From Rhodanobacter thiooxydans (lineage in GTDB: Bacteria > Pseudomonadota > Gammaproteobacteria > Xanthomonadales > Rhodanobacteraceae): DNA of 64,000 bases. This document shows, piece by piece, positions 57,434 to 64,000 of this stretch (positions are counted from its first letter, which is position 1; each line of letters starts with the position of its first letter). The notes under the pieces are model-generated. The model saw only the letters and a list, made by a program, of their open reading frames with translations. It was not told the origin of the DNA and made no database searches. The translations under genes and the position numbers were made by a program. The DNA lies in contig NZ_CP127409.1 of assembly GCF_030291135.1 (NCBI RefSeq), positions 1,736,001-1,800,000 on the forward strand, read 5' to 3'.

Positions 57434-58045
57434 TCAGGGGCCTCGGGATACGTCAACCTGCGCCGCCGGCAAGAGCGCTGCGGGCGTCAACCACGCATCG
57501 AGCTGCGGCAGCGCATTCGGTCCAAGATGGTGCTGGAATGTGTTTCCCGCCACCACAAGCAGCCGGGCAAGCCGGCCTTCAATGGTCATGGTCTCGTCCG
57601 ATACAAGAACCTCTTGCAGCGCACACGCGAGATCGCATTGCAGCGCAGCCCCATCGGGCAGCGGAACGCGTGCGTGCGACAGCCGCTGGAGGAGACGGGC
57701 AGCGATGGTGTGCGCCTCTTCCTGACTGAGCTGATCGACCGTCTCGCGCTGGTACCAGTACGAAGGATTCGGAAAAGTGGCAAGCAACGTCGCCGCCGAG
57801 GGGTCAGCCACCAACGCAACCTTGCTGTCGCCGCCGAGGGCAGCACGCAGGAGGCCGACCTGCCGACCGACCTCAAGCTCACGCAACCACTCGATCGCGA
57901 TCACGCCGCCGTGATGGTGCAACCAGGCCCGTGCAATATCGGGGTGATCGCCCAATTGGGTCAGTACGGGTTTGGCGAGACACCCGCAACCGATCTGCGG
58001 CACCGCCTCGCACACCAGCGGTACAGCGTAGAGACCAACGGCCAT
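57434..58045 (-). CDS. Unknown protein, first gene of the mercury operon
   Basis: 203 residues. The N-terminus is Cys-rich (MAVGLYAVPLVCEAVPQIGCGCLAKP) and continues WLHHHGGVIAIEWLRE; the remainder is helical without membrane segments. I do not recognise it: it is not MerB, MerD, MerE, MerF or MerG. GGAGAAGCCC precedes the start, and the canonical merOP (58075-58105) is 30 bp upstream, so it is under direct MerR control. The three Cys and HHH could bind Hg(II). Function open. Confidence 0.8.
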   Translation of the reverse strand: MAVGLYAVPLVCEAVPQIGCGCLAKPVLTQLGDHPDIARAWLHHHGGVIAIEWLRELEVGRQVGLLRAALGGDSKVALVADPSAATLLATFPNPSYWYQRETVDQLSQEEAHTIAARLLQRLSHARVPLPDGAALQCDLACALQEVLVSDETMTIEGRLARLLVVAGNTFQHHLGPNALPQLDAWLTPAALLPAAQVDVSRGP

Positions 58046-58074
58046 GGGCTTCTCCAAAGGGATGAACCGGGCGT

Positions 58075-58105
58075 AAGCTACTTCCGTAGTCATATACGGA
58101 GTCAA
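58075..58105 (-). promoter_or_regulatory. Canonical mer operator-promoter
   Basis: Minus strand: -35 TTGACT (58105-58100), 19-bp spacer with the dyad CCGTA-TATGAC-TACGG, -10 TAGCTT (58080-58075). Nearly the Tn21-type mer operator. It lies between divergent merR and the unknown gene and should control both. Confidence 0.95.
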
Positions 58106-58110
58106 CCGGT

Positions 58111-58518
58111 ATGGGAAGCCATTCGGAGCAAGTGACCATTGGCGCATTTGCCAAAGCCGCCGGGGTCAACCTGGAAACCATTCGATTCTACCAACGCAAG
58201 GGCCTGCTCCCGGAACCGGATAAACCGTATGGCAGCATTCGTCGCTACGGTGGTGTGGATATCGCTCGGGTGAAATTCATCAAATCAGCCCAGCGGCTGG
58301 GTTTCAGCCTCGACGAAATCGCGCAGCTGCTCACGTTGGAGGATGGCACCCATTGCAGCGAGGCGGCGGAGTTCGCCGCGCGGCATCTGGTCGACGTGCG
58401 CGCGCGCCTGAAAGACCTCAAGCGCATGGAGACGGTCCTGTCCCGTCTGGTGGCTCAGTGCGATTCGCATCGCGGCACGATTGCCTGTCCCCTGATTGCC
58501 TCACTGCACAGTGGCTGA
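58111..58518 (+). CDS. merR: Mercury-responsive regulator MerR
   Basis: 135 residues. [43 protein letters not shown]; the three Hg(II) ligands are the Cys of [10 protein letters not shown] and the two in [16 protein letters not shown], as in Tn501/Tn21 MerR. It represses and, with Hg(II), activates the divergent promoter. Its stop is 1 bp from the tnpS start, so merR transcription probably continues into the transposition genes. Confidence 0.97.
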   Translation: MGSHSEQVTIGAFAKAAGVNLETIRFYQRKGLLPEPDKPYGSIRRYGGVDIARVKFIKSAQRLGFSLDEIAQLLTLEDGTHCSEAAEFAARHLVDVRARLKDLKRMETVLSRLVAQCDSHRGTIACPLIASLHSG

Positions 58519-58519
58519 G

Positions 58520-59509
58520 ATGAGTGCTTCTCCGCCACCTCCGTCGATCGATCGGTACCTCGCCGCCGCCACGCGCGCCAATACCCGGCGCAGCTATGCG
58601 TCGGCGGTGCGTCATTTCGAAATTACCTGGGGTGGTCACTTGCCGGCCACGGCTGACAGCGTGGCGCGCTATCTGGCCGCCTATGCCGGCACGCTGTCGA
58701 TCAATACGCTCAAACAGCGCCTCGCTGCGCTTGCGCAATGGCACACGGCGCAGGGCTTTGTCGATCCGACCGGCGCACCCGTCGTCAAACAGGTGCTCAA
58801 GGGAATCCAGGCCCTGCATCCAGCGATGGAAAAGCGGGCCGAGCCGTTGCAACTGACCCAACTGGCCAAGGTTGTCGATTGGCTCGACCTAGTCATCGAA
58901 GGTGCGCTTGAACGGAGCGATGGAATCGCAGCTCTTCGCTATCGGCGCGACCGCGCCCTGATTCTGCTCGGCTTCTGGCGAGGCTTTCGCAGCGACGAGC
59001 TGATTGGCCTGCAGGTCGAGCATCTTCAGCTCGTGCCGGGTCAGGGGATGACCTGCTTCCTTCCACGCACGAAGGGCGATCGCCAGCACGCGGGCACCAT
59101 GTTTCGCGTTCCGGCGCTGTCGCGCTGGTGCCCAGTCACGGCCACGATGGAGTGGATCGCCGCCGCGCAGCTTACCCATGGACCGTTATTTCGCCAGGTC
59201 GATCGTTGGGGGCACGTGCCGGAGCGCCCGCTGCACGCCAATAGCATCATTCCCCTATTGCGCCGCTTGTTCACCCTGGCCGGCCTGTCCACCCCGGATC
59301 TCTACAGCGGTCACTCGCTGCGCCGGGGCTTCGCCGGCTGGGCCAACACCAACGGCTGGGATGTGAAAGCGTTGATGGAATACGTCGGCTGGAAAGACGT
59401 GCATTCGGCCATGCGCTACCTCGATGGAAACGACCCGTTTGCGCAAGCTCGCATCGAACGCGGATTAGCCGATGGGGCTACCTTGCACGTGGGGCACGAT
59501 GACGGCTAA
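58520..59509 (+). CDS. tnpS: Tyrosine recombinase of the transposon, TnpS-like
   Basis: 329 residues. An N-terminal SAM-like domain (RSYASAVRHFEITWGGHLPATADSVARYLAAYAG) and a catalytic domain with Arg in LGFWRGFRSDELIGL, HxxR in YSGHSLRRGFAGWA and the Tyr nucleophile in VGWKDVHSAMRYLDG. In Tn4651-like transposons TnpS resolves cointegrates together with TnpT. Here it is next to tnpA, and the TnpT-like gene is at the other end. Overlaps tnpA by 11 bp. Confidence 0.85.
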   Translation: MSASPPPPSIDRYLAAATRANTRRSYASAVRHFEITWGGHLPATADSVARYLAAYAGTLSINTLKQRLAALAQWHTAQGFVDPTGAPVVKQVLKGIQALHPAMEKRAEPLQLTQLAKVVDWLDLVIEGALERSDGIAALRYRRDRALILLGFWRGFRSDELIGLQVEHLQLVPGQGMTCFLPRTKGDRQHAGTMFRVPALSRWCPVTATMEWIAAAQLTHGPLFRQVDRWGHVPERPLHANSIIPLLRRLFTLAGLSTPDLYSGHSLRRGFAGWANTNGWDVKALMEYVGWKDVHSAMRYLDGNDPFAQARIERGLADGATLHVGHDDG

Positions 59510-62500
59510 CCCACACCGCCTGGCCATCCTCACCGGCGAAGAAATCGATGACCTGTACGGCTTGCCACGTTTCACAGAAGACGAACGGTTGCTGTACTTC
59601 GACCTGAGTGCCGACGAGCACGCGGCGGTAGCAGCGCGTCGGGGGACGACTGGCGTGTATCTGGTGCTGCAGCTGGGTTATTTCAAAGCCAAGCGGCAGT
59701 TCTTCGACGTCGAACCGGAAGCCGTTCGCGAGGATGTGAATCACATCCTCGCGCGGCATTTCCCGGATATTCCCTGGAAGGCCATTCGGTCCCCCACGCA
59801 ACCGACGCGTGCTGCCCTGCAGAAGCTCGTTCTGCAGCTACTCGATGTTCGCCCGTGGAATCGTTCCGCACGGGCAGCACTGGTTGAGCGCATCCAGCAT
59901 ATCGCCATGCGCTCGACTCAACCGCGCTACCTGCTGCGCGAAGCGCTCCATTACGTGGAGCGAGAGCGCCTCGTCACACCAGCGTACAGCACGTTCCAAG
60001 ACATCATCGGTTTGGTGGTCACCAACGAGCGCACGCGGTTGGCGGGTTTGCTGGAACAGGCGCTGACGCCCGACATGCGCAGCCAGCTCGACGCCTTGCT
60101 GCAAGCCGATGAATCCATGTATCGAATCAGCACGCTCAAACACGAGCCGAACGATTTCAGTTACAAGGCGCTGAAGCAAGAAGTTGAACGACGCCAGCTC
60201 TTCCAACCGCTGCATGCGTTCGCGCAGCAATTTTTGGCAGCGGCAGGTATCTCGCAGGAAAGTGGCAAATATTTCGCTTCCCTGGTGATGTACTACACCG
60301 TCTACAAGTTGCAGCGCATGGCGCCGGCAACCACACGGCTATACCTGCTGTGTTTCGCCTACCATCGCTATCGGCAGATCAACGACCATTTGATCGAAGC
60401 GTTCATGGTTCGCGTGGAGGGTTACGGCAAACAAGCCAAGCTGGCCAGTGAAGAGGCGATGCGGCAAGCACTGACCGACGCGAGTGAGCATCTGCAGGCC
60501 GCCGGTGAGGTACTTCACCTGTTTGTCGACGACACCATTCCTGACGATGCTGCGTTCGCGACGGTGAAAGCCAAAGCGTTTAGCTACCTCGGTCCCGAAC
60601 GCATTCCGCTGGTGGCCGACTACATGCGCAACATCGCCTTCGACAAGGTCGGTTTCCAGTGGGCGTACTACACCACGCTCTCTGCGACCTTCAAGCGAAA
60701 CCTGCGTCACCTATTCACCGATCTGGATTTCGCTGGCCGGGTCGAGCATGCGCCACTCATGGCGGCCGTCGACTTCCTGCAAGGCCATCTGCGGCTGGGA
60801 CATACCCCACGACAGATCGACCCGACCACGTTTCCGGTCGACCTCATCCCCAAGCGGTTGCGTGGCTATCTGTTCACCACTGCCGAAGAGAAAGGGCGAG
60901 CCAAGCGGCTCGACGTCGATCGGTACGAATTTCTAGTCTATCGCTTGTTGTGCGACGCGATGGAGGCCGGTGATGTATTCGTCAAGGACAGCAACGAATA
61001 CCGGCGCTTCGAGGATGATCTGATCAGTGATGAGCGCTGGGTCGACAAAGAGGCGGTACTGCGCGACCTGGATGCCCCGATCCTGCAGGCTCCTATTGAG
61101 GACACCTTGGCCGCGCTACGCACTCAGCTGGACGCGAAGTTTCAAACGGTGAACGCCCACATCGCCGATGGCGACAACGCACACATCACGGTGCGCGGCA
61201 AGGGCGACAAACGACGCTGGAATCTGATCTATCCTGCTCTGGACGAGTCCCTCAATAGCCCGTTCTATGCGCAAATTCCGGGCATTGGCATTGCCGATCT
61301 GTTGTGGTTTGTAGCCGGGAACACGGGGTTTCTGGGAGCGTTCACGCATGTGCTGGAACGCTACGTCAAACAGCCACCAGACCCCCGCGAGATTCTCGCC
61401 TGCATCGTCGCCATGGGTACCAACATGGGATTGTGGAAGATGGCCGAAGTCTCCGGTCTCAGCCACGCCTCCTTGTTGGCCACCGCCCGCAGCTTCCTGC
61501 GGCAGGAAACCATACGCGGCGCCAACGACGCCATCAGCAATGCCACAGCACAGTTGTCGGCGTTCCATCTTTTCAATATTGGCAACCATTTGCATTCGAG
61601 CAGCGACGGTCAGAGGATCGAAACCCAGATCGACACGATCAACGCGCGGCACTCACCGAAGTACTTCGGCATGAAAAAAGGTGTCAGTGTTTGCACGGTG
61701 GTGGCCAACCATGTACCGATCAACGGGCAGGTCATCGGTGCCCACGAGCACGAGAGTCATTACGTGTTCGACCTGTTGTTCAACAATACCTCCGAGATCA
61801 AGCCCGAACAGCATTCGACCGATACTCACGGCACCAATCAGGTCAACTTCTGGGCGCTGCATGCGTACGGCTACCGTTTCGCGCCGCGCTACCGCGACCT
61901 GCGTCGCAAAGTCGATTCCCTGGTCAGCTTTAAGTCGCCGAATCAGTACGACAAATTTCTCATCAAGCCGTCGCGCAAGGTCAAGGAAGCCCTGATCGTG
62001 GCCGAATGGCCGAACATCCAACGCATCATGGCCTCGTTGGGTCAGAAGGATGTGACCCAGGCCACGATCATCCGAAAGCTGAGCAGCTACGCCCGGCAGA
62101 ACCAGACCAAGAAGGCCCTGTGGGAACTGGACAACATCTACCGGACGCTCTACATCCTCGATTTCATCGACGATGTCGGCTTGCGTCAGAGCGTGCAGAA
62201 GGCTCTCAATCGAGGGGAGGCCTACCATCGCTTCCGCCGCGCGATCGCCTACGTCAACAGCGGGAAATTTCGCGTGCAAACCGAAGCAGAGCAGCAGATC
62301 TGGAACGACTGCTCGCGCCTGATAGCCAACGCGATCATTTACTACAACACTGCCTTGCTGTCTCGCATTTATGACCAAAAGCTCGCTGCGGGAGACGAGG
62401 CCGCCATCGAAATACTCAGAGGCATGTCACCGGTGGCTTGGCAGAACATCAATTTGTTCGGCACCTTCGAGTTCAGTCCTGGCGAGACGAGGGTTGACCT

Positions 62501-62576
62501 CGATGCGTTAGCCGCGCGCTTGGTGGACTTGGTCAACTGGAACCAGTCGATAGATGACCTCATGATCCCGGAATAG
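59499..62576 (+). CDS. tnpA: Tn3-family transposase TnpA
   Basis: 1025 residues from ATG 59499 (GGGG upstream; an ATG at 59472 is an alternative). The N-terminal DUF4158-like DNA-binding part starts LAILTGEEIDDLYGLPRFTEDERLLYFDL; the C-terminal Tn3 DDE domain has ACIVAMGTNMGLWKMAEVSGLS. The catalytic triad by motif is D703 (HSSSDGQ), D775 (STDTHGTNQ) and E876 (LWELDNIYRTLYILDF). The reading frame is intact and full-length, so the element should be able to transpose. Confidence 0.96.
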   Translation: MTANPHRLAILTGEEIDDLYGLPRFTEDERLLYFDLSADEHAAVAARRGTTGVYLVLQLGYFKAKRQFFDVEPEAVREDVNHILARHFPDIPWKAIRSPTQPTRAALQKLVLQLLDVRPWNRSARAALVERIQHIAMRSTQPRYLLREALHYVERERLVTPAYSTFQDIIGLVVTNERTRLAGLLEQALTPDMRSQLDALLQADESMYRISTLKHEPNDFSYKALKQEVERRQLFQPLHAFAQQFLAAAGISQESGKYFASLVMYYTVYKLQRMAPATTRLYLLCFAYHRYRQINDHLIEAFMVRVEGYGKQAKLASEEAMRQALTDASEHLQAAGEVLHLFVDDTIPDDAAFATVKAKAFSYLGPERIPLVADYMRNIAFDKVGFQWAYYTTLSATFKRNLRHLFTDLDFAGRVEHAPLMAAVDFLQGHLRLGHTPRQIDPTTFPVDLIPKRLRGYLFTTAEEKGRAKRLDVDRYEFLVYRLLCDAMEAGDVFVKDSNEYRRFEDDLISDERWVDKEAVLRDLDAPILQAPIEDTLAALRTQLDAKFQTVNAHIADGDNAHITVRGKGDKRRWNLIYPALDESLNSPFYAQIPGIGIADLLWFVAGNTGFLGAFTHVLERYVKQPPDPREILACIVAMGTNMGLWKMAEVSGLSHASLLATARSFLRQETIRGANDAISNATAQLSAFHLFNIGNHLHSSSDGQRIETQIDTINARHSPKYFGMKKGVSVCTVVANHVPINGQVIGAHEHESHYVFDLLFNNTSEIKPEQHSTDTHGTNQVNFWALHAYGYRFAPRYRDLRRKVDSLVSFKSPNQYDKFLIKPSRKVKEALIVAEWPNIQRIMASLGQKDVTQATIIRKLSSYARQNQTKKALWELDNIYRTLYILDFIDDVGLRQSVQKALNRGEAYHRFRRAIAYVNSGKFRVQTEAEQQIWNDCSRLIANAIIYYNTALLSRIYDQKLAAGDEAAIEILRGMSPVAWQNINLFGTFEFSPGETRVDLDALAARLVDLVNWNQSIDDLMIPE

Positions 62577-62611
62577 GCTAGAATTGATCGTCAACATATT
62601 GATGTGAAAGC

Positions 62612-62646
62612 TATTTTATACTATCGGGGGATGGGCACAAATAGCC
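62612..62646 (-). repeat. Right terminal inverted repeat of the transposon
   Basis: 35 bp, the exact inverse of 44019-44053. It begins 35 bp after the tnpA stop and is followed by the second ACATA. Confidence 0.95.
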
Positions 62647-62651
62647 ACATA
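62647..62651. repeat. Target-site duplication, right copy (ACATA)
   Basis: Matches 44014-44018 exactly, at the outer edge of the right inverted repeat. Confidence 0.92.
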
Positions 62652-62846
62652 CCAGCCTACATCCGTCGCGATATCGAAGGAGTTGCCCGGCACCGCGCGC
62701 AAGGTTCACAGGCTTGCGGATGGAAGTTTTTATCTTGCTCTCGAACATCGCAACGCCAAAGCCGCGATATCAGCGCGTTGCAGGCCGGCTCAAACTTGCA
62801 ACGGCGGAGGCTTCAACCCCGACCGCGTCGAAAAACGCCGGTCGCC

Positions 62847-64000
62847 CTACTCCGCCGGCCACTGCACGTGATCCATCCAGCCGTGTTCCTTCTCGAACAC
62901 CTGCTCGATCTCGCGCGCGATGCGGTCGCCGATGGGCGTGACCGGTTTTTCGGCGGCGAAGCGGCTGACCTGCGAGCTCGACTTGCCCAGCATCTCGGCC
63001 AGTACCACCATGCCGCCGGAACGCCGGCCCTGGCGCTCGGCCTCCTCGCCCAGCTGCGCCACCAGCAGGCGCACGTTGCGGTGGCGCACCTGCTTGATGT
63101 CCATCTGCTCGACCAGCCGGCGCCAGCGACGCTCGCTTTCCACCAGCGCCTGTTCGGTATGCCGGCGTTCGGTCACGTCCGCGGCGATACCGACGAAGCG
63201 CGGCGCCGACCCGGCCACGGTGATCGCCCTGCCGCGCACGGCGATCCAGCGGATCTCCCCGCTGCGCGGATCCACCCGCCGGTATTCCCGGTAGGCCAGC
63301 CGATGGGTGGATTCCATTTCACTGGCGATCGAACTGTGCCGGTCGTCCGGGTGGACCAGGCTGTTCATCAGCGCGGCCGTGACCGGCACCTCGTCGTCCA
63401 GCCTCCAGATGCGGCGGAAAGCGCCGGAAACCTCGAACCGGCCGCTCTGCGGATACAACTCGAAAATGCCCACGCCGCCGGCCTCCTGGGCGATCGACAG
63501 CCGTTGCGCGGACTGGAACCGTTCGGTGGTGTCCTTGACGATGGCCAGCACGCCGACCGGAAGGCCGGCCGCATCGACCACCGGGCTGTAGTCGATATCG
63601 ACCCAGCGATCCTGCGGCCGGCCAGTCTGCCACAGCACCAGATGCTCATTGCGGTAGGCGAGCGTGTGGCCATCGAGCACCTGCTGCACCGCATGCTGGC
63701 GGAACTCAGCCAACTCCGACCAGCTGTCGCGAATGGTCCTGCCCAGCAACTGTGGATGGCGTGATCCGGCCAGCACGGCGTAGGCATCGTTGTAGATCAT
63801 CCAGCCTTCCCGCCCCCACTGCAGCGTCATCGGCACCGCCGAACGCAGCATCAACGCCACCACCGCGCGCAGGTGCTCCGGCCACTGCTGCAACTCGCCC
63901 AGTCCCGTGCCGCGCCAGTCGAAGGCGCGGATCAGTCCGGCCAGTTCGGAGCCATCGGGAAGAAAGGCCAGCGTGCCGGATCCGGTTGTTGGTTCAGTCA
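62847..64000 (-). CDS. PAS-PAS-HTH sensor regulator, start just outside the window
   Basis: At least 383 residues; the frame is open to base 64000, where TG-ACT-GAA suggests an ATG whose A is base 64001. A first PAS-like domain (about 30-160, MTLQWGREGWMIYNDAYAVLAGSRHPQLLGRTIRDSWSE) and a second PAS_3-type domain (about 170-285, GVGIFELYPQSGRFEVSGAFRRIWRL) with PAC motif precede a C-terminal Cro/CI-like HTH (MLGKSSSQVSRFAAEKP). No kinase or GGDEF follows, so it is a one-component sensor fused to a DNA-binding domain. Ligand unknown. Confidence 0.82.
   Translation of the reverse strand, partial: TEPTTGSGTLAFLPDGSELAGLIRAFDWRGTGLGELQQWPEHLRAVVALMLRSAVPMTLQWGREGWMIYNDAYAVLAGSRHPQLLGRTIRDSWSELAEFRQHAVQQVLDGHTLAYRNEHLVLWQTGRPQDRWVDIDYSPVVDAAGLPVGVLAIVKDTTERFQSAQRLSIAQEAGGVGIFELYPQSGRFEVSGAFRRIWRLDDEVPVTAALMNSLVHPDDRHSSIASEMESTHRLAYREYRRVDPRSGEIRWIAVRGRAITVAGSAPRFVGIAADVTERRHTEQALVESERRWRRLVEQMDIKQVRHRNVRLLVAQLGEEAERQGRRSGGMVVLAEMLGKSSSQVSRFAAEKPVTPIGDRIAREIEQVFEKEHGWMDHVQWPAE

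Noticed and set aside
57434..58045. Assignment of the first mer-operon gene as merB
   Set aside because: Organomercurial lyase motifs, including its conserved Cys and Asp arrangement, are not present; the protein was left unassigned.

Overview
The window is high-GC chromosomal DNA from a gammaproteobacterium of the order Xanthomonadales (Lysobacterales), most like the Rhodanobacter/Dyella group. This rests on the rpfE-like gene next to recJ with prfB and lysS close by (an arrangement known from the Xanthomonas rpf region), the smc-zipA pair, the ndk-rlmN-pilF-rodZ-yfgM-bamB-der run, the agmatine route to putrescine and the dispersed palindromic repeats. The genus is an inference; I could not run a search.

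Layout. 1-2081: aguA-aguB and a small exported protein. 2285-6890: ABC-F ATPase, rpfE-like gene and recJ, which carries an in-frame palindromic repeat. 6891-12009: a repeat pair, a SpoIIAA-like protein, and an overlapping operon of acyltransferase, PAP2 phosphatase and PEP-dependent phosphotransferase. 12096-14110: an asparagine-rich leader peptide, three mutually exclusive hairpins and asnB, which together look like a ribosome-mediated attenuator. 14268-24095: prfB (with its frameshift), lysS, a thioesterase, yciI-like, bolA, smc, zipA, msrB-msrA. 24096-24993: a gene-poor stretch holding a clear XerCD dif site at 24449-24476, so the window appears to span the replication terminus. 24994-37721: a VOC protein, tadA, guaB, guaA, folD, a GNAT, and ndk through der. 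37870-42322: a PsrA-like TetR repressor with two operators ahead of fadN-fadA. 42402-43896: a GlxA-like regulator and a cysteine hydrolase.

44019-62646 is a complete Tn3-family transposon of 18,628 bp with 35-bp terminal inverted repeats and a 5-bp target duplication (ACATA). At its left end are a KfrA/TnpT-like coiled-coil protein and a 33-bp dyad resembling a tyrosine-recombinase core. Its cargo is (i) a MerR-controlled operon of two small thioredoxin-like proteins, a CcdA-like membrane protein and an MFS transporter; (ii) an arsenic cluster (arsH, three arsC genes of two types, acr3, arsR); (iii) a MerA-like flavin reductase; and (iv) a mercury operon (unknown gene, merT, merP, merC, a 33-residue Cys-Cys peptide, merA) with two MerR-type promoters. 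merR, the tyrosine recombinase (TnpS-like) and the transposase TnpA are packed head to tail at the right end. A PAS-PAS-HTH regulator follows and runs off the window.

The most novel observations are the asnB attenuator, the exapted repeat inside recJ (with a second copy just upstream of rlmN), the 33-residue membrane peptide and the unknown first gene of the mercury operon, and the split recombination module of the transposon.
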